Shown piece by piece: positions 1 to 9,448 of a stretch of 64,000 bases of DNA (position 1 is the first letter of the stretch; each line of letters starts with the position of its first letter). The notes beneath the pieces are model-generated. The model was not told where the DNA came from, ran no database searches, and saw only the letters and a list, made by a program, of their open reading frames with translations. A program made the translations under genes and the position numbers. The stretch spans positions 48,150,108-48,214,107 of the forward strand of contig OY759217.1 in NCBI GenBank assembly GCA_963662175.1, read 5' to 3'. The stretch comes from Aradus depressus. Its lineage: Eukaryota > Arthropoda > Insecta > Hemiptera > Aradidae.

Positions 1-610
1 AAAGTTGAAGAGGTATTTTATTTCTTTCAGAAAAAGGCGGAAATTACCTGAGAGGAAGGGCTAGAGAGGGTAAAGGGAGAGGTAAGGGCAAATCAAGAAA
101 GGTAGTCAAATTTGAAATAGGGTAACCCTGGAAAATGTAGGTAGGGCTTGAATAAGGTTTGTTTGCTGGAGCAACTTTGAACAAACCTTCAATTTTACAA
201 TTTGCTTTAAAAAAAAGCTCTACCGCAAAAACTATTGTAGCTATGAACTTGAAATTTGTAATGAAGATGTCACATAGATCTCTTTAGATTTTGGCCAAAA
301 TAGGACAAAAATTGAGACTATTTTACTTTGGGACCTAAGTACATTTTACAAGATATCGCTTATATTTGTGGCCTAATCAAAAGTCTTTTCAAGTAATATT
401 TTTAGAGAATATTGTGATACACATTTTATATGAAATATAATTTTTCGCAGGTCGTTCGGTTTTTGATATACATGTCGAAAACCGTCTTGAAATGTAGTTT
501 TGAATCACATATTGTTAAACGTAACCTTGGTTTACCCGGAAACAGTCAGACCTATCGAAAAATTGATAATTACCAAAAATAATCCTTATAAAATTTCCAA
601 TCGCTAATAA
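1..610 (+). repeat. Repeat B, degenerate dispersed repeat
   Basis: Non-coding AT-rich sequence. The stretch around 430-600 aligns by eye with 38385-38570: both have an ACATTTTATA(T/C)GAAAT segment, then an AGGTCG segment, then CCGAAAA-like and GATAGGA(T/C)CAATAC-like segments in the same order. The stretch around 320-440 also resembles 3695-3810 (GACTATTTTACTTTGGG-like, then CCTAAGTACATTTTACA). Three partial copies in one window mark a dispersed repeat of unknown class. Confidence 0.5.
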
Positions 611-611
611 G

Positions 612-831
612 TGATTTGAGATAGGATCAATACGATAAAGGTTATATATAACGCCTCAAACAATCTCACACTCTCTCTCCCCCACCCTTTCCTTTAATTG
701 ATAAAAAAATTTAATGACATTTAATGTCAATATCAATTTTGAGAAGGGGTGGGTGGGGGAGAGAGAGTGTGAGATTGTTTGAGGCTCTACATACCTATAA
801 CCTTTATCGTATTGATCCTACCTCAAATCAA
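612..831. repeat. Inverted repeat, about 80-bp arms
   Basis: Left arm about 612-690 and right arm about 743-831 are near reverse complements, sharing GATAGGATCAATACGATAAA and CAATCTCACACTCTCTCTCC. The loop is about 50 nt and AT-rich. A third partial copy of the GAGAAGGGG...GAGAGAGAGTG segment follows at 909-935. The open frame over 724-912 runs through the right arm and is not a gene. Confidence 0.7.
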
Positions 832-935
832 ATCAACTCAATAATTAATGGATATAAGAATGTTTACTCTCAGGATTACGCTTTACAAAGAGACAAAATG
901 AAACGATTTTGAGAAGGGGAGGGGGAGAGAGAGTG

Positions 936-1195
936 ATCTGTAAGCGTTGATGGTATAAAAAAGTCCTGTAATGGCCACGTCACATATTTGTTTTTATTCT
1001 TTGTGTTTAGAATCAAGTTATTATACTTTATTTTAGTATGAATAAATCTCTCCTATTGTTTTGTTAATTAATGTTATCTGCTCTGTTTTATTTTAGTTTA
1101 GTCTATATTATTTAGATATTGTATTTATAATTATGTATCGAACTCTTTGATGTAAAATAATTCTTTATGAGCAATAAAGTTAAACATTCGTTGAT
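936..1195. other. AT-rich spacer
   Basis: No coding similarity, RNA gene or repeat structure recognised. Confidence 0.4.
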
Positions 1196-1345
1196 TCATA
1201 TCTTGTTGTAACATATCTTGTCAGTGGATGTTTTAATGAAGTGTTGATTCATTCATTCAATATTTTGCCAATGAATGTTTTAATGAAGTGTTGATTCATT
1301 TATTCAATATCTTGCCAGTGGATTTTTTAATGAAGTTCATTCATT
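1196..1345 (+). repeat. Short tandem repeat, about 55-60 bp unit, 2-3 copies
   Basis: The block TTTTAATGAAGTGTTGATTC followed by ATTCAATAT(T/C)TTGCCA recurs at about 1230, 1288 and (truncated) 1325, giving a small imperfect direct array. Confidence 0.6.
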
Positions 1346-2090
1346 CTTGTGTGACCTGATGACACTGTTCTGTAATATTTATCCTGCCTAGAAAGCTGTA
1401 GTATGGAGGTATGGATGGGGTGGGGGGTATGCAAAGTCTGGCTGAGCTCCAAGGTGAGCCTTCTTCTAACGTTTGGAGCTGGCATGCTCCATCTCCTTAT
1501 CTGGATCCAGGGTGATACATAGCTTCAGTCTCTTGTAACTCGTCCTTCCAAAAAGCCAGCAGCCAACATCTACGGTCACTCTAAACTCTTCTGAGCTTTA
1601 TACAATTATTAGGTAGTAACATGTGAAATGTCTATTTTAGCGAATTTCTTATATGTCTCTCCTCCCCCGAAAACGATTTGGGGGGTCGTTCAAATGTTTA
1701 CTAATATATATTTGTTTCCGAGATAGTTGTATCATCGTTGGGAAGCTTATTTATTTCCAGTCGACATATAATATGGACGCTTTATAGGAAGCGGAAAGAT
1801 CAGGCTTGTGGTTGATTAAATCAAGTAGAATTTCTGCCAAGCTTTCGGCACAGAGTGTGCTTTCTTCGGGGCCTGTATTGACATATATACATTATCCATG
1901 AGTTTATATTCGCCACAATTAAGTAAAGATATAGAAACTAAATATGACTTAACAACAAACCTCATGATCAAATATAACTTTAAAATTATTTACACTAAAA
2001 CAAAATAAAATAGGATAACTAAACACAAACACATATAACTATATAAAAAAATATCGGGATATTGTAAATAAAAATTTAGTTTTTAGTGTT
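1346..2090. other. Unassigned interspersed sequence
   Basis: No gene recognised. The segment 1830-1878 (GCTTTCGGCACAGAGTGTGC followed by TTTCTTCGGGGCC) resembles the 'cgaaa...gtgccttc.tc.gggc' segments often seen near Penelope-like elements, but this is only suggestive. From 1880 to 2090 the DNA is very AT-rich. Confidence 0.3.
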
Positions 2091-2091
2091 A

Positions 2092-2390
2092 TAATTAGTT
2101 ATTGTGTCTTATGCCCGGCTTTATATATATATTGCCTACTACCAGAGCGAGGAAAGAGCGCTCTTTCGGCCACTCTGGTGGACATGAACCCGACTCTACT
2201 GTGGGAGTCCTATATCTTGCCTACCCAGGTTAACGATTACCTGATAACGTACAGGCTCGGGACCATCGCTTAACGTCCCATCCGACGGACGGTGTGCTCA
2301 AGGTTTTTTCACCTAGATGATAAACCTAAGGTTTCGTAAGTTTCGAACCTACGATATTGAGCTCAGTAAGCAGTGCCAACAGTTTGGCAG
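2092..2390 (-). mobile_element. SINE-T copy 1, old, degenerate
   Basis: Read on the minus strand this is a diverged copy of the tRNA-derived SINE described at 61087-61442. The order GTCCACCAGAGTG, GGGACGTTAAGCGATGGTCC and GAGCTCA...TTCGAAAC is preserved. There is a small expansion in the CTACTACCAGAGCG segment, and the A-box end (2370-2390) is badly eroded. No target duplication recognised. Confidence 0.7.
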
Positions 2391-2399
2391 AAATTCTAC

Positions 2400-3240
2400 G
2401 AGTTTGTTTTATTAATGACAGTCGTGATTTCTCCTCCTTCCTATTACGTCTTTGGTCAATCCTTCCTAATTTACGCTTTATCTAAAGGAAACTGAGCAGT
2501 GATGGTAAAAGTGAAGCAAGTCGGAGGAAAAACGGCCGTCCGGGGGCCATTTATTGCATGCGCTGCTTAAACCGTTGAATATATATATCACAATTATGTA
2601 TGGAGGAAATGTTGGCAATAAAAAATTCTACACAAAAATCAGCGACAACATATATTCATCTATGGACAGTGAGTTTTTATCGTCTATATGTGTCTTTAGT
2701 TTTGTCTGTCCAAGTGTTTGTAACAACGGGGAAAAACTACTGAGTCGATATGGATGAAATCTCATAGTATCATAAACCCGATTGAATCTTGGCTATGTGA
2801 TGTCTCAAATCCAAATATATGAACAGGATGAGGGGGATATAAAATAAATGTAATTCCTAATTACATAATACATACATTTTTACATACAGGTAATACATTT
2901 CTGGTGTGGTCTGAGGTCTGACTACAGAAAATAACAATATTACTAGCTACTGAGGCCTCCAAGAAGAGATGCGGGTTGAAGAAGGACCCTGCTCTGTAAA
3001 AAGTTGGGGGGGGGGGGGGGGGGGGGGGGGTTCAAGATTGGCTTTTCTGTTTTTGGTGTCCCCCCTTCATCTCTCACTGACCGCTCCTAACTGGGACATG
3101 GCTTTTTTGTCACTGATTCAAATCCCAAAAGGGATGGAAAACAGAATTTATTAATATCAAAACAAAGAGGGTTCACTTTGCCCAGAAGCAAAACAACTAA
3201 GTCAAACAGATCTTTCTATTAATTAACATTGAAGGCAAAA
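2400..3240. other. Unassigned sequence with 25-nt poly-G tract
   Basis: No gene recognised. A run of 25 G spans 3006-3030. The open frames at 2554-2757 and 2969-3154 show no family features, and the second translates the G run. Confidence 0.4.
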
Positions 3241-3259
3241 ACGGTTTAAGGCGAGAGGG

Positions 3260-3540
3260 TGGAGTGCATGACCGGCAATGTACTTCTCCAGAAAGAATTT
3301 ATCAATTAAGTTTCCTCTCTCCCTCGCTGAAAATCAGAAGTTGACTTACATAGGAACTTCGGAATCTTTCGCTGTTTCAAGATCCTCTGAATACGTTTTG
3401 ATCATTTTTGCGATGATGTCTGTCTGTCCGTGAGTGTATGTGTGATGGAAGGTTGTGAGCGCTCTAACGTATACACTATTGTATGAACTTGAAAGAAATA
3501 AAACTTGTTTATTTATGATATTGTCTAATTTCACCGAATA
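3260..3540 (-). repeat. Repeat A fragment
   Basis: Carries the minus-orientation Repeat A end (CCGGCAATGTACTTCTCCAG, then AATTTATCAATTAAGTTT, CTCTCCCTC) and a GTCTGTCTGTCCGTGAGTG segment. The family is described at 13105-13640. Confidence 0.5.
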
Positions 3541-3589
3541 TATTTACATGGGAGTACTTTCGGTATTTCTACCATCATCAGCTTAAAGT

Positions 3590-3830
3590 ATAAGAGTTAA
3601 GATTAGCTACTATTGTAGTCTTGTGTGAGCTTGAATTTTGGAATAGAGAAGTACAAGTGTGCTCTTTAACTTAAATTTGAATAAACTTTGGACGAATATT
3701 GAGACCATTTTACTTCGGGGCCTAAGTACATTTTACACGATGCAGCTTATATTTATAGACTAATCAAACATCTTTTCATGTAAAAAAATTGTGGAGAAAA
3801 CTGAGATATACATTTTTTTCTGGAGTTTCG
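3590..3830 (+). repeat. Repeat B fragment
   Basis: Aligns with about 215-440: the GAGACCATTTTACTTCGGGG and CCTAAGTACATTTTACA segments occur in the same order and spacing. Confidence 0.5.
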
Positions 3831-3869
3831 GTTTTCAGCTCTGTGTTCTGAACATAAACTTACTCATTT

Positions 3870-4030
3870 GACGGTGCCGGTAGCTCAGAGGTGGCGTGCT
3901 TGCCTTCTGAGCTCAATATCGCGGCTAAGGTCCTTATCTATAAGATAACAAAACCTGGAAAACGGCGTCCTTCAGAAGGGGCGTTAAATGGCAGTCCCGA
4001 GTCTGTGCTATGTCAGGTACTTGTTAAAAA
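3870..4030 (+). mobile_element. SINE-T copy 2, partial
   Basis: Starts with a tRNA-like head (GGTGCCGGTAGCTCAGAGGT, A box), continues through GCGTGCTTGCCTTCTGAGCT and an eroded B-box region, and runs into the body (GGCGTCCTTCAGAAGGGGCG). It stops before the conserved 3' body, so it is truncated or decayed. Confidence 0.7.
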
Positions 4031-4489
4031 CAAAACTTAAGGCATCCATAATAGAGCTAACAGGATAGCGGGTTAAGAGCACTAGATTCTGAGATCCCTA
4101 GGTATACACAGCCCACTCGATATATATATCTACTGAAGTATTGTCTTACGAGGACCCCTAACGATGCCTCCCTCCCCTTCACCCATTACGTTGCTTTTGA
4201 CAAAATAATGATAATTACTGACTGATTCTGGCAAGTTACTCACCCTGATTGTGTTCTCTCAGTTGTTGCATCGTTAGAGATATCTCCCCACCTAAATCTT
4301 AAAGTAATTTGTCATCCAGTGCCCTAACATGCCCAAACTGATAGTCAATCATGATGTTAGTTTCATCCAAATAGACTAAGGAAAACGACCTGAAGAAGCT
4401 ATCATCCAGATAAGAGGATAGTATCCATCAGGGATCGCAACATTCAAGTTATACAGCAGCCCAAAGCTTAACTCACTCGGACATGAGTT

Positions 4490-5095
4490 ACAAAAAAATA
4501 AATTGAATCCCTTCAATTTACTTCCCCAGCGCGAATTAATCAACTAAGTTTTCGCTCACCCTCTGGTACTAATTTTCCAATTTGTTTGAAAATGAATAAG
4601 ACTCCATATTTAGGGTCTTCAACATACTAAATTTCGTGTCGATACACTTGTTTACATCGATAGTTATCAGAGTTTTACTTCCCCAACTGTTCGAAGTATA
4701 GCAGAAGTTATGTAATCGGTCAGAATGAATGTATCGACACGAAATTTTTTAGCTAAAACTGCCAAAGGGAAGGGGGGGATTAGTGGGGCTTAACACAAAA
4801 ACTCTAATAACTGCCGTTGTAATGAATATATTAACACGAAATTTCATATAGGTATATATTCAATGTCTTATAAGGACTGCACCTATTAATTTTCAACGGA
4901 ATCAGCCGAAGGGGTGAAGGGTAATAGGGGGGACTCAACTCAAAAATCGTAATTCCTGCCGATGTAATGAATGTATTGATACGAAATTTAGTAACAGTTT
5001 TATTTGGTGTTAATGAGCGAAAAACATGAAATTCTGGTGAAAACATAACATCGAATTTCTGACAGATTACATAACTCCTCTCAAACATCATATAC
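4490..5095. repeat. Repeat A cluster (two orientations)
   Basis: 4525-4680 reads in minus orientation (TTACTTCCCCAGCGCGAATT start). 4676-5095 reads plus, starting at the palindromic ACTTCCCCAACTGTTCGAAG end and running through GAATGTATCGACACGAAATT and AATAACTGCCG(T/A)TGTAATGA segments. No coding content. Confidence 0.55.
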
Positions 5096-5156
5096 TTGGG
5101 GATTCAAAAAACCTAACGCATGCGTCGACCTGCAATTAAAAATGTGTATGCATTAG

Positions 5157-5535
5157 TTAACTATTTAAAGTTCTCCCTTCGATGATTGATGTAGAACCCA
5201 ACTGGACAAGCGCCGAAAAAGAAATGTGAGCTCTGCTTTTTGTCGAGTGGTGAAGACTGATTGGATGAGAGCAATCAATATGTTGATGACATCTGCTGTA
5301 TTGGGGAAGGAGCCCTGTTGAGGGAGTGGTTCTGACAAGTAGGATAGCCAAACCGACCCTGAAGAGACTGGAAGAGGAGAGGATGGAAGAGCCCTGTCGT
5401 AATGACATACCATTGTTCGGAGGGGTCCCAGGATGATCTGGGAGGGATGTCATGACAGGGACAGCACCAAAGAAAACCAGTCCATCTCCCGCAGGAGGAC
5501 ATCCTCTCCTCTCCCGATCTGCTGACTTTGCTCAA
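5157..5535. other. Unassigned GC-richer segment
   Basis: Locally higher in G+C than its flanks, with several overlapping minus-strand open frames of 82-98 codons. None shows a domain or motif I recognise. It lies between two Repeat A pieces and may be an eroded retroelement 3' segment, but I cannot support that. Confidence 0.25.
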
Positions 5536-5544
5536 AACAAAATT

Positions 5545-5850
5545 GTTCGTTTACTTCCCGAGTTATTCCAAGTATAGGGGAAGTTATGTACCCGGTCAAA
5601 ATTTATATGCGGAGTTTGGAATAAAATTTCATGTTTTAACAAATGTGAAAAAAAAAACTATTTCTTTATATCTGTGAACTTGATAACTCCCGATAGAATG
5701 AATGTATCGACACGAAATTTCATACGTGGATAAAACCCCATAAGGACGACAGTCATAGTAATTTTCAGCGGGGGTCCAAGCCCTACGTTCTAGCCTGCAT
5801 TGCAACCATGGTCCCAATATATATAAATTAAATTTAAACATATGTTTACA
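5545..5850 (+). repeat. Repeat A fragment
   Basis: Begins at the palindromic end (ACTTCCCGAGTTATTCCAAG then TATAGGGGAAGTTATG), followed by CGGTCAAAAT..., GTGAACTTGATAACTCCCGA and TGAATGTATCGACACGAAAT. A SINE-T copy follows directly. Confidence 0.6.
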
Positions 5851-5899
5851 TCATTTTTTTTTTCAGCATCTGAAAGCAATTATACCGAGGTTATTTTTG

Positions 5900-6132
5900 T
5901 TAGTTATTATGACTCATGCCCGGGCTTTAACTACGAGGTCATATCGCCTATTACCAGAGCGCTCTGTCGTCACTCTGGTGAACATGAGCCCGACTCTAAT
6001 ATGGGAGACCTACATTTTGCCTACCCTACATTTTTATTCACCATTTTTATTGCCCAGGTCTTTAACGAGTACCTGACATCGTACAGGCTTGGGACCAACG
6101 CTTAACGTCCCATCCGAAGGACAGCGTGCTTA
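5900..6132 (-). mobile_element. SINE-T copy 3, 5'-truncated
   Basis: Minus-strand SINE body (reverse complement of GACTCATGCCCGGGCTTTAA through GGGACCAACGCTTAACGTCC). The copy ends near 6132, before the tRNA head. The open frame 5842-6105 reads through it and is not a gene. Confidence 0.75.
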
Positions 6133-6490
6133 ACGGACGGGTTTCGTTGTTTCTGTTGTGTGGGAAAGAATAATTTTATACTTTGTCAGGTCTTGTAATC
6201 ATTAAATTTGATGGGAATGATTCTTAATATATGATAGATATTAACGAAAAATTGTTGTAAAATTGCTAAATTTTAGGATATAATCAGGACAGGGGTTTTG
6301 TAACACCCCCTCCTCCCCTGAGGGTAATACCCTCCAAATTAAATCTCTCCCCCCCCAATTATTAATTGGGAACACCCTCCAGGGGGTGGATACATTTAAT
6401 TGTTTTTTCAAAATATTTTGAATCACTGTTTTTACAGTATGATTGTTTTTTTAAAAATATTCTAGTGCTCTGAGGGCACCGGTAGCAGTG
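6133..6490. other. Unassigned spacer
   Basis: No gene. Local C-rich patches lie at 6303-6360. The 61-codon minus-strand frame at 6241-6426 is featureless. Confidence 0.3.
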
Positions 6491-7231
6491 CTGAGCCACC
6501 TATAATTTTCAGGCAGATCGACCAAAGGGAAGGGGGGTATATGGGGAAGTCTTCCCTTATATTTCTTCTTCTTCTTGAGATAAGACCAAGAAAAGAAGAA
6601 AGTTTTCGATCTCTCTCTAAAATTGGCCGATTTGGCTAAAAATTAAATTGAATTTGGTGACGATACACTCACTTTTTGCGTTGACCTTTCCCCTTTGATC
6701 CCTTGGCCTTTTTGGTTAAACATCGATACATTCATTATATCGGCAGTTACCGTGTTCACAGACAAACATTTTATTTATCCAGCTGTATAGGGGAAGTTAT
6801 GAAATCGATCAGAAATTCAATGGCCATTTTTCATCGGAATTTCATGTTTTCCGAACACATTATTCCGAAAAAAGTTTCTCTGTCTGTGCGAATCTGTGAA
6901 CACGATAACACCCGATATTATGAATTTATCGAGAGAAGGACCGCACCTGATGATTTGCAGCCAAATAGTCTAAAGTGAAGGTGTGGTGGAGGGGGGCTTA
7001 ACTCAGAAACTGTGATAACTGCCATTTTAATGAATTTATCGACACATAATTTCATATGTGAATTCAAAAGACCCTAAGGACGACACTTAATAATGTTCTG
7101 CGGGAGGGCTCAACTTAAGAACCTAATAACTGCCGAAGTAATGAATGTATTAACGCAAAATTTAGTATAAGGATTTAGGAACCTCTCTAACTATTGAATA
7201 TTAGCGCAAATGTGTCGACTGGTTATGGAAG
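6490..7231. repeat. Repeat A copies
   Basis: Segments diagnostic of Repeat A follow one another: AGCTGTATAGGGGAAGTTATG (6781), GTGAACACGATAACACCCGA (6896), ATGAATTTATCGAC (twice), AATAACTGCCGAAGTAATGA (7125) and GAATATTAGCGCAAATGTGT (7196). An hAT-like element interrupts the 3' end at 7232. Confidence 0.6.
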
Positions 7232-7766
7232 CAGTGGCGGATCCAAGAGGGGGGGGGGGGGGGGGGGCCATCGCTCAGTGGTATGCGTGCTTGACTTCTG
7301 AGCTCAAGAACATGGGTTCGAAACCCGACCGAGGCCCTTAGTTTATTTTATCTGGGAGGTAAAATAAACTTAAGCACGCCGTCCTTCGGATGGGACGTTA
7401 AGCGATGGTTCCGAGCCTGTACGATGTCAAGTACTCGTTAAAGACTCCTACCCTAGATGAATAAAAATTTAGGGTTGGCAAAATTTAGGACCCCCACAGT
7501 AGAGTCGGGCTCATGTCCACCAGAGTGACGAAAGAGCGCTCTAGTAGTAGGCGATATGACCTCGTAGTTAAAGCCCGGGCATGAGTCATAAAACCTAACC
7601 TAAAACCACGAATAAAAATAACTTATCAACGTTTTTGCCGTTTTTGTTGTTTTTATAATAATCATCCGTTAATTCTTATTTAATTCACCTTAATCATAAG
7701 TTTCAGTAACTTAAAAAAAAAAAAAATCGCCCCCCCACCCTGAGAGGTTTTCTGGATCCGCCACTG
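7232..7766 (+). mobile_element. hAT-like non-autonomous element with nested SINE
   Basis: Terminal inverted repeats CAGTGGCGGATCCA (7232) and TGGATCCGCCACTG (ending 7766) are perfect over 14 bp. Flanks TATGGAAG and TATGGAGG form an 8-bp target duplication with one mismatch. CAGTGG ends and 8-bp duplications are characteristic of hAT transposons. There is no transposase; most of the interior is a SINE-T copy. Both subterminal regions carry a G/C homopolymer (18 G at 7250-7267; C-rich at 7730-7738). Confidence 0.8.
7265..7602 (+). mobile_element. SINE-T copy 4, nested in hAT-like element
   Basis: Plus-strand SINE. It has an A box (TCGCTCAGTGGTATGCGTGC) and B box (GGTTCGAAACC at 7316), then TTTATTTTATCTGGGAGGTA, CGTCCTTCGGATGGGACG and GTCCACCAGAGTGACG, ending GCATGAGTCATAAAACCTAA CCTAAAACC, a short telomere-like tail. 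The 5' end merges into the poly-G tract, so the boundary there is uncertain. Confidence 0.85.
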
Positions 7767-7769
7767 TAT

Positions 7770-8320
7770 GGAGGGGTAGCGAATAGTTCGATCTGGTGAA
7801 GTACTTTGCTGTTGATTCACCATTTCGGTCTTCGACTTTCGGAACTCTTAAAATAAGAAACAAGAGTTCTGAGTTTTCTTGATCAAGAAGATTGGATATT
7901 CCTCCTTGCATTTAAATGTAGTCTTGGTGGTGTTGGCAAGCAGGAGCTACAGAATCTCTTCTTCATAAATTAAAACAGTTTCTTCATATTGCCGACTGCA
8001 TCCTCTGGCTGTTTAATTGAAAAAATATACTTTTTAATTAAGAAAATCCCAAACTGTTTTCCTTAGACAAAGTTAACGTTAAGTTATATAAGTAGAGTTG
8101 GTGGATTTAATATCTTTGTATTTATCCCCCAACTGTTCCCCCATCTTCTTATTTTATAATAACTTGAGGCCTGGGGGGGCACCCAATATTGCCTTGGAAA
8201 TAAAATTGGGGGCCCCACCGTTCTTTAATAATGTAAGTATCGGGGGTTAGGATCTGTTAGCCCACTAACCAACTCACATCCTTTACATTTCTTCTTCTTC
8301 AGATAAAACCAAAAAATAAA
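7770..8320. other. Unassigned spacer
   Basis: No gene or RNA recognised. The 66-codon minus-strand frame at 7711-7911 crosses the hAT-like terminus and is not a gene. Confidence 0.3.
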
Positions 8321-8875
8321 AATAAAATAATGTCTTCGCTCTCCCTCTAAAATCGGTTCAAAATTAAGTTGAATTTGGTGACGATACACTCATTTCATCG
8401 GCAGTTATTAGAGCGTTTCCCTTCTGATCCGATGGCCTATTTGTATTATCGTCGGTGTCGTTCTTATATCGTTCTGAATACATATGACGGGGTTACAATC
8501 AAAATGGTCCATGACTTTTTTGCAATTTTTCGTTAAGTGCATAATCATGAATATTTTCAATGTGTATCCAGATCCTCAAAAGGACGACACCTATTGATTT
8601 TCAGCCAAATCGGTCAAAGAGAAGGAGGGAGACTTAGCATAAAAACTCTGATAACTGTCATGGTAACGACACAAAACTCTGATAACTGTCATTGTAACGA
8701 CACAAAATGTTTTGTATAAATTCAAAACTCCATAAGAATGACACCCATTAGTTTTCTGATGAAGGAAAGTGGGGATTAGAAAGTAGTGGGGGGGGGGGGG
8801 GGGGGGGGGGTCAACTGAATTAAAAAAAAACTTCCGATAGAATTAATCCATCAAGTTTTCGCTCAAACTCTAAAA
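8320..8875. repeat. Repeat A copies with 23-nt poly-G
   Basis: Minus-type segments at 8340-8410 (TTGGTGACGATACACTCATT) are followed by plus-type ones (GGACGACACCTATTGATTTT, CTGATAACTGTCAT twice). A run of 23 G at 8788-8810 sits where other copies have GGGGGG before TCAACT, so it looks like homopolymer expansion within the repeat. Confidence 0.55.
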
Positions 8876-8879
8876 AAGT

Positions 8880-9220
8880 TAGGTTAGGTTTTATGACTCA
8901 TGCCCGGGCTTTAACTACGAGGTCATATCGCCTACTACTAGAGCGCTCTTTCGTCACTCTGGTGGACATGAACCCAACTCTACTGTGGGAGTCCTAAATT
9001 TTGCCTACCCTAAATTTTTATTCACCTAGGATAGGGGTCTCTAACGAGTATTTGAAATCGTACAGGCTCGGGACCACCACTTAATGTCCTATCCGAAGGA
9101 CGGCGTGCTCAAGTTTATTTTACCTCCCAGATAAAATAAACTAAGGGCCTCGGTCGGGTTACGAACCCACGACCTTGAGCTCAGAAGTCAAGCACGCATA
9201 CCACTGAGCTACCGGCGCCC
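8880..9220 (-). mobile_element. SINE-T copy 5, full length
   Basis: Complete minus-strand copy: tail at 8880 (two TTAGG units), body, B box (GGTTCGTAACC on the minus strand, one change) and A box TAGCTCAGTGGTATGCGTGC, head ending GGGCGCC at 9220. Flanking CTAAAAAAGTT and CTAAATAAGTT form an 11-bp imperfect target duplication. Confidence 0.9.
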
Positions 9221-9448
9221 TCCTAAATAAGTTGAACGGCTTGGCTAAAAATGAACACTTGACTTATACAAATTTTCCCCAATTTTCCTTTGTGAAGCCG
9301 ACGATTTCCAAAAAGTACTGACAGACATTAAAAGTATCACAACATCTCCCTTCGAAACAAAACAATGCCATAAAAAAATTAAAATATCCCTTATGACATC
9401 TGAAGACTTTGGAAACTGACCAAATTTTACCAAACAAATGACGTATAA

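Noticed and set aside
5157..5535. Cluster of minus-strand frames as a gene
   Set aside because: Three frames overlap in different phases, with no motif or consistent start.
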